Shown here in pieces: positions 6,895-15,282 of a DNA stretch of 57,406 nucleotides (the stretch's first letter is position 1; each line of letters starts with the position of its first letter). The position numbers and the translations under genes are program-made. Source of the stretch: Rhodobacterales bacterium (GTDB lineage Bacteria; Pseudomonadota; Alphaproteobacteria; Rhodobacterales; Rhodobacteraceae); NCBI GenBank assembly GCA_025362795.1, contig JANYFE010000011.1:1-57406 (forward strand). Direction: 5' to 3'. The notes under the pieces were generated by a model that was not told where the DNA came from, made no database searches, and worked only from the letters and a program-made list of their open reading frames with translations.

Positions 6895-8457
6895 TCACTT
6901 GAAATGGATGTTGTAAGTCGCGCGGATCGCTGCGTCGATTTCTGGGTCGATCTGTCTACCAGCCTTGCTAAGGATCAAATTCTTGCGCTGGATTGCCTTA
7001 TCCAGCAGCAAGGGCTTGCCGGCCTCGTTCCATTCCTTGGGGCTCATCCGGTTGCCGACTGCCGGGTAGATGTATTCGGTCTGCATCAGTTTAAGCGTCT
7101 GGTCCGACCCAAGGTAGTGGCCCGGCCCGCCAAGGCAAACCTCTTTCATCGCCTCGATCGACGTGCTGTCTTCGGTGACCTCGATGCCCCGGACGCAGCG
7201 CATCGCCTGCCCCAGCAGATCGTCACCCAGAATCAGGCTTTCCATGCAGAACCCCAAAAGCGAGGCGTGCATGCCGACTGCTTCGTAACACATGTTCAGG
7301 CCGGAAAGGCCCGCCAGCGTGTTGGTGATGCCCTGCTCCCATCCCGCCTGCATGTCGGGCAGTTTGCTGTCGGAGATGCCAGAGGCGGCACCGCCAGGCA
7401 GGTTGTAAAAACGATGCATCTGGGCGCAACCCGCGGTCAGCAGCGCCTGTTCTGCCGAACCGCCAGACATGGCGCCGGTGCGCAGGTCAGACACGAAAGG
7501 CCAGGTGCCGAAAATGCAGGTGGCGCCGGGTTTGATCGCATTGGCATAAACCACACCAGCCAGGCATTCGGCCATTGCCTGCACGATGGTCAGAGCGATC
7601 GGCGCGGGTGCTGTGGCGCCGGCCTGCCCCGCCGACAACAGCAGCATCGGCATGCCAGCGCGGATGCACGCCTCCATCGTGATGCAGCTTTCTTCGGCGA
7701 ACTTCATCGGCGGGACAACGAAGCAGTTGGAATTGCTGACGAAGGGCCGCTCGCGCCATTTGTCCTCGCCGCCCGCGACCATGTGCAAAAGGTCAAAGCA
7801 GCCCTGCACATGCGACGGATCGCTGAACGAGGTGCCGACGTGTTTCTTGGTGCCGGACAGGCAGCCATACAGGGTGTTGATGTCCATGTCGAAATTGTCG
7901 ACCACATCACGGCAGACCATCGTGCGCTGATAGAAGTGGATGTTGTCGAGGTTTTCAACCAGCCGGGCGGCGTCATACAGGTCTTGCGCGGTGCTTTCGC
8001 GGTAGTCCAACGTGATCGGGTCAACGATATGCACCGCAGCGCCCGCCGTGCCGTAGTGGACGTTGGTGCCGGTCAGATGCAGGTCGTATTTCGGATCGCG
8101 GCCAAAAAGCGTGATGTCGCGGGCGGCGATGTTCAGCATGTCTTCGACGAGCGCACGCGGGAAACGGATGCGCCCGTCATCGCCCTGAATGGCCCCGGCA
8201 TTGGTCAGCAGTTCAACGCCGGAGGGTGGAGCTTGCGACAGGCCGATGACCTCCAAAGCCTCCAGTGCGCTGGCGTGGATTTTGGCGATACCGGCGTCGG
8301 TCAGTGGTTTGTATTGGCCGCCCTTCATGCCGCCCCGCACCGGGCGCAGGTTTTCGGCCAAAGGTGCTGACCGGACCGCCACCCGGTTCGCCCGCCCGCC
8401 GCTGCGCCGGTTGCGCGCGGGTTCACAGGCCTCGCCGATCACATCAATATCGCTCAT
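6895..8457 (-). CDS. Trimethylamine methyltransferase (MttB) family protein, non-pyrrolysine
   Basis: A 520-residue member of the MttB superfamily, TIM-barrel methyltransferases that move a methyl group from a quaternary or tertiary amine to a corrinoid protein. Seen: RPVRGGMKGGQYKPLTD near the N-terminus, HYGTAGAAVHIVD, a central PGATCIFGTWPFVSDLRTG and a C-terminal LGGPGHYLGSDQTLKLMQTE. All codons are sense; there is no in-frame amber codon, so this is a non-pyrrolysine homologue, the group that includes the glycine betaine methyltransferase MtgB. The start at 8457 is chosen because an AAGGAA ribosome binding site precedes it; a TTG at 8475 would be poorer. No corrinoid protein or methylcorrinoid:folate transferase lies in the window. 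The substrate is unknown. Confidence 0.88.
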   Translation of the reverse strand: MSDIDVIGEACEPARNRRSGGRANRVAVRSAPLAENLRPVRGGMKGGQYKPLTDAGIAKIHASALEALEVIGLSQAPPSGVELLTNAGAIQGDDGRIRFPRALVEDMLNIAARDITLFGRDPKYDLHLTGTNVHYGTAGAAVHIVDPITLDYRESTAQDLYDAARLVENLDNIHFYQRTMVCRDVVDNFDMDINTLYGCLSGTKKHVGTSFSDPSHVQGCFDLLHMVAGGEDKWRERPFVSNSNCFVVPPMKFAEESCITMEACIRAGMPMLLLSAGQAGATAPAPIALTIVQAMAECLAGVVYANAIKPGATCIFGTWPFVSDLRTGAMSGGSAEQALLTAGCAQMHRFYNLPGGAASGISDSKLPDMQAGWEQGITNTLAGLSGLNMCYEAVGMHASLLGFCMESLILGDDLLGQAMRCVRGIEVTEDSTSIEAMKEVCLGGPGHYLGSDQTLKLMQTEYIYPAVGNRMSPKEWNEAGKPLLLDKAIQRKNLILSKAGRQIDPEIDAAIRATYNIHFK

Positions 8458-8471
8458 CTTCGGCTTCCTTT

Positions 8472-9299
8472 TCAAACGGTGGGGCGTGCTGCGCCCTTGC
8501 GCAGCATCGAATCAATTTCATTGCCAGAGGCGGCATCCAGCAGCGGGGCAAAGCTGCCCTGATCCAGCATGGCGCTGACACTGTCGCGAATCGCGGCATG
8601 GGTCAGCCGCGCGATCTGGCTGCCAAGCGAGATGCGCCTGACGCCCATGGCGGCAAGTTCGGGGACAGTCAGATTGCGGAGCGGGCCAGCCACCAGCGCA
8701 TTGACCGGATTCGTGACCGAAGCCAGCACCCGCGCCAGTTCGGCCCTGCCCGGAGGAACCGGCAGGTAAAGCAGGTCAGCACCTGCGGATTCAAAGGCTT
8801 GCAGGCGGCGGATGCCTTCGGCCAGATCGTAACTGCCGTTCATCACCCCATCGGCACGGGCGCAGAGGATAAACGGGCGACCCAAGGCCCGGGCGGCAGC
8901 GGTGGCGGCCTTGATGCGTTCAACCGCCAGATCAAAGCCATAGGCCGGTGCGCCGGCGGTTTGGATCGTATCCTCGATGGAACACCCCGAAAGGCCCGCT
9001 TCGGCGGCAAGTTGGATGGTTTCGGCGACGGTATCAGGATCATCGCCAAAGCCGTTCTCGAAATCGCCGCTGACCGGCAGATCGGTGGCGGCGACCAGCG
9101 CCTCGGCATGGGCCAGCGCCTCATCCCGCGTCACCTGCATATCCGCGCGACCCAGTGTAAAGGCATGCGCGGCGGAGGAGGTGGCGAGCGCCCTCGCCCC
9201 CAAAGCCGCCATCATCCGGGCGGAGCCCGCGTCCCACGGGTTCGGGATCACGAAACAGCCGGACTGGTGCAGGTCGTGAAAGACATCGTGCCGTGTCAT
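8472..9299 (-). CDS. Isocitrate lyase / PEP mutase superfamily protein
   Basis: A 275-residue beta-barrel enzyme of the PEP mutase/isocitrate lyase superfamily, which makes or breaks C-C or C-P bonds of alpha-keto acids with Mg2+. Visible: FVIPNPWDAGSARMMAALG (residues 16-34), ATSSAAHAFTLG, VSGDFENGFGDDPDTVAETI, where the Asp and Glu contribute to metal binding, and the active-site IED of GCSIEDTIQ. RADGVMNGSYDLAEGIRRL follows. The KKCGH motif of true isocitrate lyases is absent, so it is a lyase or oxaloacetate-decarboxylase-like member. Its start overlaps the upstream oxidase stop by 4 bases. Why it sits in an amine cluster is unclear. Confidence 0.87.
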   Translation of the reverse strand: MTRHDVFHDLHQSGCFVIPNPWDAGSARMMAALGARALATSSAAHAFTLGRADMQVTRDEALAHAEALVAATDLPVSGDFENGFGDDPDTVAETIQLAAEAGLSGCSIEDTIQTAGAPAYGFDLAVERIKAATAAARALGRPFILCARADGVMNGSYDLAEGIRRLQAFESAGADLLYLPVPPGRAELARVLASVTNPVNALVAGPLRNLTVPELAAMGVRRISLGSQIARLTHAAIRDSVSAMLDQGSFAPLLDAASGNEIDSMLRKGAARPTV

Positions 9300-11734
9300 G
9301 CGCGCACCCGTTCGGATTTGGGGTCATACATCGGGGCGATGGAGGCCACGGCCTCGTGCCGCACCCCCGCCACCTCGATCTCATAGCGCGACGATAGCAC
9401 ATCCGCCTCGGATTCGCCCGAGCATGGCACATAGCCAAGCCCGATCGCCCCGCCAAGGTGATGGCCGTAGTTGCCCGAAGTCACCGGGCCCACGATCTTG
9501 CCATCCCGCACCACAGCCTCGTTGTGGAACAACAGCGGATCAGGGTCGGTCAGGCGGAACTGCACAAGGCGGCGGTTCAGGCCCTGCTCCTGTTTGCGCA
9601 AGACCGCATCGCGGCCAATGAAATCGGGTTTTTTGGTGCGGACGGCAAAGCCCAGACCCGCCTCCAGCACATGATCTTCATCCGTGATGTCATGGCCAAA
9701 GTGGCGATAGGCCTTCTCGATCCGGCACGAATCCAGCGTGTGCAGCCCGCACAGTTTCAGACCCATATTGGCGGCTTCCAAGGCTTCGAAAACATGCGCC
9801 GTCTGGTCGGTGGAGACATACAATTCCCACCCCAATTCACCGACATAGGTGACGCGATGCGCGCGTGCCAGCCCCATACCAATCTCGATTTCCCGCGCCG
9901 TCCCAAAGGGATGCGCTGCGTTGCTAAAGTCGGCTGGGCTCACCGCCTGCAACAGTTCCCGCGACTTCGGCCCCATGACGCACAGCACCGATTCCGCCGC
10001 CGTGACATCGGTGATCACGGCGAAAGCGTGACCTACATGCCGCCGCAACCACGCCAGATCGCGCTGCAAGGTCGCCCCCGGCACCACCAGCAGATACGCC
10101 GTCTCCGACAGGCGGGTGGCGGTCAGATCGCTTTCAATACCACCGCGCGGGTTGAGCATCTGGGTATAGACCACGCGGCCAGTCGCCACATCCATCTGGT
10201 TGCCGCACAGCCGGTTCAGGAAAGCGCAGGCGTCGCGTCCCTCGATGCGGATCTTGCCGAACGAGGTCATGTCGAACAGGCCAACACCCGTGCGCACAGC
10301 GATATGTTCGGCGCGCTGATTTTCGAACCAGTTCTGGCGTTTCCAGCTGTAGCGATACTGCCGCTCTTGCCCGGGATTTGCGAACCAGTTGGCGCGTTCC
10401 CAGCCTGCCATCTCGCCAAAGACGGCCCCACGATCGGCCAGATGCTGATGCAAAGGCGATCGCCTGATGCCCCGCGCGGTTTCGACCTGACGGTAGGGGA
10501 AGTGGTCGGCATAAAGCAGGCCCAGCGTTTCGCTGACCCGTTCTTTCAGGTATTTGCGGTTGCGCTGGAACGGTTGGGCGCGGCGGATATCGACCTCCCA
10601 CAGATCGAACGGGGCTTCGCCTTCGGTGATCCAATGCGCCAGCGCCATGCCCGCGCCACCCGAGCCGGCAATGCCGACCGAGTTATAGCCGGCCGCAATC
10701 CAGTAGCCGCCCAGTTCCGGTGCCTCGCCCAGATAATAACGGTCATCGGGGGTGAAACTTTCAGGACCGTTGAAGAAGGTGTGGATGCCCGCGGTTTGAA
10801 ACAGCGGCAACCGGTTCATCGCATGTTCGAGGATCGGCTGGAAATGGTCCCAGTCTTCCGGCAGCGTGTCGAACATGAAATCTTCGCGGATGCCATCCAT
10901 GCCCCAGGGTTTCGCCTTGGGCTCGAACGCGCCGACCATCATCTTGCCCGCGTCGGATTTGTAATAGGCGCATTCATCCGGCACGCGCAGCACCGGCAAG
11001 TGGCCAAGGCCGGGGATCGGTTCGGTGATCAGGTAGAAATGCTCGCAGGCGTGCAGCGGCAAGGTGACGCCCGACGCCTCAGCCAGATCGCGGCCCCACA
11101 TCCCACCGCAGTTGATGACGACATCGGTGGCAATATGGCCGGGCTCGCCGCCCACCACGTAATCCACCCCGGTCACGCGGCCATTCGCGCGAGTGACACC
11201 CGTGACCTTGGTATGCTCGAATATCTGGGCGCCGCGCATCCGGGCCCCCTTGGCCAAGGCCATCGCGATGTTGGCCGGGTCGCATTGGCCATCCAGCGGC
11301 AGATGAACCGCGCCCACGACATCGCCGATTTCCAGATGCGGATACATCTGTTTCGCTTCGATCGGGCTGATTTCCCGGACATCGACGTCGAAGATGCGAG
11401 CGACGGTTGCCTGACGCAGCAACTCCTCATGCCGGGCCTCGGTCAAAGCGACAGAGATCGAACCGACCTGACGCATCCCCGTCTCGACTCCGGTTTCCGC
11501 CGCCAACTTGACGTAAAGATCGGCGGAATACTTGGCGAGGCGGGTCATGTTGGCCGACCCGCGCAACTGCCCGATCAGCCCCGCCGCATGCCAGGTGGTG
11601 CCCGAAGTCAGCTGTTTACGCTCCAGCAGAACCACGTCGGTCCAGCCCGCGCGGGCCAGATGATAGGCTACCGAACAGCCGGAGACGCCCCCACCGATGA
11701 TCACCGCCCGCGCCTGTTTCGGAACCTCAGCCAT
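9296..11734 (-). CDS. DMGDH/SARDH-family FAD-dependent oxidase with folate-binding GcvT-like domain (paralogue B)
   Basis: An 812-residue fusion. An N-terminal DAO-type FAD domain (VIIGGGVSGCSVAYHLARAG, residues 11-30, and TTWHAAG, whose His is the covalent flavin site in dimethylglycine dehydrogenase) occupies about residues 1-420. A C-terminal GcvT-like tetrahydrofolate domain (ERANWFANPGQERQY, GVGLFDMTSFGKIRIEG, YVGELGWELYV, LGYV) fills the rest. Known relatives oxidatively demethylate dimethylglycine or sarcosine and deliver the carbon to folate as methylene-THF. It is second in the leftward cluster after a related 813-residue paralogue, with a hairpin in the 63-base gap, and overlaps the PEP-mutase-like gene by 4 bases. 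The exact amine is unassigned. Confidence 0.9.
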   Translation of the reverse strand: MAEVPKQARAVIIGGGVSGCSVAYHLARAGWTDVVLLERKQLTSGTTWHAAGLIGQLRGSANMTRLAKYSADLYVKLAAETGVETGMRQVGSISVALTEARHEELLRQATVARIFDVDVREISPIEAKQMYPHLEIGDVVGAVHLPLDGQCDPANIAMALAKGARMRGAQIFEHTKVTGVTRANGRVTGVDYVVGGEPGHIATDVVINCGGMWGRDLAEASGVTLPLHACEHFYLITEPIPGLGHLPVLRVPDECAYYKSDAGKMMVGAFEPKAKPWGMDGIREDFMFDTLPEDWDHFQPILEHAMNRLPLFQTAGIHTFFNGPESFTPDDRYYLGEAPELGGYWIAAGYNSVGIAGSGGAGMALAHWITEGEAPFDLWEVDIRRAQPFQRNRKYLKERVSETLGLLYADHFPYRQVETARGIRRSPLHQHLADRGAVFGEMAGWERANWFANPGQERQYRYSWKRQNWFENQRAEHIAVRTGVGLFDMTSFGKIRIEGRDACAFLNRLCGNQMDVATGRVVYTQMLNPRGGIESDLTATRLSETAYLLVVPGATLQRDLAWLRRHVGHAFAVITDVTAAESVLCVMGPKSRELLQAVSPADFSNAAHPFGTAREIEIGMGLARAHRVTYVGELGWELYVSTDQTAHVFEALEAANMGLKLCGLHTLDSCRIEKAYRHFGHDITDEDHVLEAGLGFAVRTKKPDFIGRDAVLRKQEQGLNRRLVQFRLTDPDPLLFHNEAVVRDGKIVGPVTSGNYGHHLGGAIGLGYVPCSGESEADVLSSRYEIEVAGVRHEAVASIAPMYDPKSERVRA

Positions 11735-11756
11735 TTTCTACCCTATCATCTGTCCA

Positions 11757-11793
11757 TAAATATCCCGGGGGTCCGGGGGCCGGCCCCCGGCTT
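11757..11793 (-). repeat. Dispersed hairpin repeat, copy 3 (reverse orientation)
   Basis: On the leftward strand it reads AAGCCGGGGG, a CCGG loop, CCCCCGG and then ACCCCCGGGATATTTA. The core at 11773-11790 is a perfect 18-base palindrome. It sits in the gap between the two DMGDH-like genes, inside the operon, and could give partial termination or protect an mRNA end. Confidence 0.75.
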
Positions 11794-11797
11794 GCTG

Positions 11798-14239
11798 TCA
11801 AGCACGGATGCGTTCGTTTTTCGCGTCCCACAACGGCGCATCGGCTTGCACCACAGCAGGATAGCGGGTGCCGAAGATTTCAACCTCAACCTTCGTGCCC
11901 GGCTGGTTGACCTCGGATTTCAGCATGCCCAGTCCGATGCAGGCCTGCACCCGGTGGCCATAATAGCCCGAGGTGAGTTCGCCGACCACGCGGCCTTCAT
12001 GCCAGATTGTCGACATATAGGGCGGATCCTGATCGCCAGCGTCGATCACCAGCGTGCAGAACCGTTTGGTGACGCCCGCCTGCTTTTCGGCAGCCAGCGC
12101 CGCCTTGCCCTTGAAGTCAGGTTTGGTCCAGTCCACGAACCGTTCCAGCCCGCCTTGCAGGACGGTATAATCGGTCGAAAGATCGCCCTTCCACGCCCGG
12201 TAGCCCTTTTCAATGCGCAGCGAATTCAGCGCGAACATGCCAAAGGGTTTCAACCCCATCGGCATTCCTGCGGCCACTACAGCGTCCCAGACACTGGGCG
12301 TATCGGCAAGGCGTGAATGGATTTCCCAACCCAGTTCGCCCGCAAAGGACACCCGGAACAGGTGGACTTCGGCCCCGGCGATGGTCGCGGTCTGGAAGGT
12401 CAGCCAGGGCCGGGTCAGGTCGGCTTCGGTAACTTGTGCCAGAATGGTGCGGGACGCAGGCCCGGTCAGAATGTGACAGGACCACGCATCGGTGCCCTCG
12501 CTCAGCGTCAGATGGGCGGGCAGGGTTTTCAGCAGCCATTCGCGGTCATGCGATTGAGCGGTCGCAGCGGTGATCAGCAGAACCTCATCCTCCGCCAGCC
12601 GCGCCACCGACATTTCGGTCACGATGCGGCCTTTGTCGTCGGCGAAATAGGCGAGGCCAAGGCGTCCGACCGGGGGGATTTTCCCGGTGATCTGGCGCGA
12701 TAGCCACTCCACCGTTCCCGCGCCAAAGATGCGGTAGCGCGAGAAACCGGGCAGGTCGAGGATGCCTGCGGCGTCGCGGACGGCTTCGCATTCCGCTTGA
12801 ACCGCCGCGAACCATGGTCCCTTGCGGTCCCATGTCTGTTGGGCGGCCTCGGATATGTCATCGCCGGGCCGGGCATACCACAGCGCGCGTTCCCACCCAT
12901 TATAGGGACCGAACTGCGCGCTAAGGGCAGATGTCCGCATGTGGACGGCGCTCAATTTCTTGCCCCGCCCCTCGGGCCAGGCGTGGTGGGGGAATTGCAT
13001 GGCATATTCGTGGCCGTAAACCTCCATCCCCTTGGTCACACAATAGGCCGGGTCTTCAAACCCGGTGAAACGGCGCGGGTCGCAGGACCACATGTCCCAT
13101 TCGGTAGCACCCTGCGTTACCCATTCCGCCAGCACCTTGCCTGCACCACCCGCCTGACAGATGCCGAAGGTGAACACGCAAGCCTCGAACGCATTGGGCA
13201 CGCCGGGCATCGGGCCGATCAGCGGATTGCCATCGGGGGTATAGGGGATCGGGCCGTTGATCACCTTGGTCAGGGCGGCTTTTTCCAAAAGCGGCACGCG
13301 GGCCATCGCATCACCGATGTACCACTCAAGGCGTTCCAGATCGTCGGGGAACAGCTGGAACGAAAAATCCTGCGGAAAAGGATCATCCGGCGTCGCCCAA
13401 TGCGCCCGGCAATTCGACTCATACGGGCCAAGGTTGAAACCGTTCTTTTCCTGCCGCAGATAGTAGGAACTGTCGACGTCACGCAGCAGCGGCAGTTTGT
13501 GGCCAACCTCTTTCGACCAGCCTTCCAGTTCGGGAATTGTGTCAAATAGCATGTACTGATGGCTCATCACCATCATCGGCAGGTCGCGTCCGAACCACTT
13601 GCCGACCTCGCGGGCGTAATAACCGGCGGCGTTGACCACGATTTCGCACCGGATATCGCCTTTGGGCGTGGACACCACCCAGTCGTCACCGTCGCGCCGC
13701 ACGCCAGTGGCCGGACAAAACCGCTCGATCCGCGCGCCCAGCTGGCGGGCGCCTTTGGCAAGGGCCTGGGTCAGTTGGGCCGGGTCGATGTCGCCATCGT
13801 AGGGATCATACAAGGCCCCCGTCAGGTCGTGAATCTCAAGGAACGGATAGCGGGATCTGATCTCGTCAGGGGCAAGAAGCGTCAGGTCCATGCCCTGATA
13901 GTGGCCCATGCCCACGACGCGCTGAAACTCTTGCAGCCGCTCTTTGGTATGGGCCAGTCGCAGCGACCCTGTGACGTGGTAATTCATCGGGTAATCGACC
14001 GCAGCACCCAAGCCGCGATACAGACCGGCCGAATAGCGCTGCATGTTCATGATCGACCAGGAGGACGAAAATGTCGGCACGTTGCCCGCCGCGTGCCAGG
14101 TCGAGCCGGCCGTCAACTCATTCTTTTCCAAGAGCACGCAATCGGTCCAGCCGGCCTTCGCCAGATGGTAGAGGCTGGACGCACCAACCGCACCGCCACC
14201 AATGATCACCACACGGGCGGTTGAGGGAAAATCGGCCAT
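11798..14239 (-). CDS. DMGDH/SARDH-family FAD-dependent oxidase with folate-binding GcvT-like domain (paralogue A)
   Basis: An 813-residue protein with the same two-part architecture as its neighbour. The FAD domain has VVIIGGGAVGASSLYHLAKA at residues 10-29 and STWHAAG with the likely covalent-FAD histidine. The GcvT-like half has WERALWYARPGDD, GILDLPGFSRYRIFG, SFAGELGWEIHS and SGYYGHRVQACIGLG. Two longer starts exist upstream in frame; 14239 is chosen because GGAG lies 7 bases before it and the protein then begins MADFPSTARVV like the paralogue. It is the first gene of the leftward operon, behind a good promoter at 14264-14292 and a LysR box. A stepwise demethylation role with paralogue B is inferred. 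Confidence 0.9.
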   Translation of the reverse strand: MADFPSTARVVIIGGGAVGASSLYHLAKAGWTDCVLLEKNELTAGSTWHAAGNVPTFSSSWSIMNMQRYSAGLYRGLGAAVDYPMNYHVTGSLRLAHTKERLQEFQRVVGMGHYQGMDLTLLAPDEIRSRYPFLEIHDLTGALYDPYDGDIDPAQLTQALAKGARQLGARIERFCPATGVRRDGDDWVVSTPKGDIRCEIVVNAAGYYAREVGKWFGRDLPMMVMSHQYMLFDTIPELEGWSKEVGHKLPLLRDVDSSYYLRQEKNGFNLGPYESNCRAHWATPDDPFPQDFSFQLFPDDLERLEWYIGDAMARVPLLEKAALTKVINGPIPYTPDGNPLIGPMPGVPNAFEACVFTFGICQAGGAGKVLAEWVTQGATEWDMWSCDPRRFTGFEDPAYCVTKGMEVYGHEYAMQFPHHAWPEGRGKKLSAVHMRTSALSAQFGPYNGWERALWYARPGDDISEAAQQTWDRKGPWFAAVQAECEAVRDAAGILDLPGFSRYRIFGAGTVEWLSRQITGKIPPVGRLGLAYFADDKGRIVTEMSVARLAEDEVLLITAATAQSHDREWLLKTLPAHLTLSEGTDAWSCHILTGPASRTILAQVTEADLTRPWLTFQTATIAGAEVHLFRVSFAGELGWEIHSRLADTPSVWDAVVAAGMPMGLKPFGMFALNSLRIEKGYRAWKGDLSTDYTVLQGGLERFVDWTKPDFKGKAALAAEKQAGVTKRFCTLVIDAGDQDPPYMSTIWHEGRVVGELTSGYYGHRVQACIGLGMLKSEVNQPGTKVEVEIFGTRYPAVVQADAPLWDAKNERIRA

Positions 14240-14263
14240 GACGTACTCCGTTCGGTCGCGCGG

Positions 14264-14292
14264 AGTATCCGCTGCGGACGAGACGCTTTCAA
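14264..14292 (-). promoter_or_regulatory. Sigma-70 promoter of the amine-cluster operon
   Basis: On the leftward strand TTGAAA (14292-14287) and GATACT (14269-14264) are separated by exactly 17 bases, with five and four of six consensus matches. Transcription would start near 14257, leaving a leader of about 18 bases before the ATG at 14239. Confidence 0.6.
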
Positions 14293-14313
14293 TTCGCCAA
14301 TTCATGCGCTATT

Positions 14314-14330
14314 GATCGAGGAAAACGATC
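14314..14330. promoter_or_regulatory. LysR-type operator (T-N11-A inverted repeat)
   Basis: GATCG-N7-CGATC is a perfect 5-bp inverted repeat containing T-N11-A (14316 to 14328), the LysR recognition pattern. Its centre at 14322 is about 65 bases upstream of the predicted start of the leftward operon, the canonical LysR position. It is 12-28 bases before the LysR start codon, which also suits autoregulation. Confidence 0.6.
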
Positions 14331-14341
14331 AGGGGTGCCGT

Positions 14342-15193
14342 ATGCAGATTGAGCTTCTTGACACTTTTCTGGACCTTATCGAAACGCGCAGCTTTCACCG
14401 CACGGCGGAACGGCTGCATATCACCCAATCCACCGTCTCGGCCCGCGTCATGGCGCTGGAGCAGGCGGTGGGTGGGCGGCTGTTCACCCGCAGCCGCGCC
14501 GGCACCAACCTGTCCACCGAGGGGCTGAAGTTCGAGGTGCATGCCCGTGCCCTGCGCCATGCCTGGACCGAGGCACAGCGGGCGGTGGCACCATCGGGTA
14601 ACGCGGCTGTCAGTTTGCGGATCGGCATTCAGAATGACCTTGCCGCCGGGCAAATTGGCGAATGGGTGTCGAACTTTCGTCGAAGCCTGCCGGAATGCGC
14701 GTTTTACATCGAGCCGGATTATTCCGCGCAGATGTGCAAGGACATCGACCGTGGCGCGCTGGATTTTGCGGTGGTCTATTCGCCGCAAGCCCTGCCCGAC
14801 CTGCACATCGCCTCTGTGGGCGAGGTGCGCTATCGCCTGATCAGCGGAGATGGCGCGGCGCGGTCTGACCTTAGTCCATTGCGCTATATCAGGGGCAGCT
14901 ATTCGGCGGCGTTTGACGAGGCGCATCGGCAGATCATGCCAGAGTTTTCAGCGGCGCTGCTGGCTGCGGGCCAGAATGCAGCCGTTGCGGGGTTGCTTGC
15001 CACGATGGGGGGGGCGGGCTTTGTGCTGGAGGAAACCGCGCAAGCGCTGATTGCAGGCGGCACCTTCAAGGCGGTCGAAGATGTCGAGGCGATCAATCAG
15101 CCGATTTATGCCGTGATGCACAACCGGCACCGCACGTCGCGCATGCACCGCAGGTTGACGCGCATCGTTTCGCGGCGTCTGGGCACCAGCTAG
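14342..15193 (+). CDS. LysR-family transcriptional regulator
   Basis: A 283-residue regulator. The N-terminal winged helix-turn-helix is typical: LLDTFLDLIETRSFHRTAE, RLHITQSTVSARVMALEQ, GGRLFTRSRAGTNLSTEG (residues about 5-65). It is followed by a periplasmic-binding-like effector domain (SLRIGIQNDLAAGQIGEWV onward). Start 14342 (MQIELLDTF) matches the normal LysR N-terminus; an in-frame TTG at 14312 would add ten residues and lies inside the operator, so it is rejected. It diverges from the DMGDH/MttB cluster across about 100 bases holding a T-N11-A palindrome and the operon promoter. It is therefore the likely activator of that cluster, with an amine or its breakdown product as effector (inference). 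Confidence 0.92.
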   Translation: MQIELLDTFLDLIETRSFHRTAERLHITQSTVSARVMALEQAVGGRLFTRSRAGTNLSTEGLKFEVHARALRHAWTEAQRAVAPSGNAAVSLRIGIQNDLAAGQIGEWVSNFRRSLPECAFYIEPDYSAQMCKDIDRGALDFAVVYSPQALPDLHIASVGEVRYRLISGDGAARSDLSPLRYIRGSYSAAFDEAHRQIMPEFSAALLAAGQNAAVAGLLATMGGAGFVLEETAQALIAGGTFKAVEDVEAINQPIYAVMHNRHRTSRMHRRLTRIVSRRLGTS

Positions 15194-15282
15194 GCGGGAA
15201 TTGCGCGATTTTCCCACAAAAGAAGTGACTTTCGCGCGATTTCTTGCAGAGTTGCGAAAAACGAGAAACGAGCAGTTTCCAG

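Noticed and set aside
9458-12316. A 952-codon rightward open frame.
   Set aside because: It lies antisense across the two DMGDH-like genes, has a low-complexity His/Arg/Gln composition and no motif. It is a by-product of GC-rich codon use on the opposite strand. The same applies to the long rightward frames at 5328-6869 and 6871-8370.
14240-14305. N-terminal extension of DMGDH paralogue A.
   Set aside because: It runs through the promoter -10 and -35 and encodes no conserved residues; the ATG at 14239 has a proper ribosome binding site.
14312-14341. TTG start for the LysR regulator.
   Set aside because: It lies inside the operator palindrome and lacks a ribosome binding site; 14342 gives the standard LysR N-terminus.
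15203-15242. GCGCGATTT direct repeat and weak inverted repeat between lysR and the GT61 gene as a regulatory site.
   Set aside because: The arms are only six bases with a 23-base gap, and the start of the following gene is itself uncertain, so no function could be supported.
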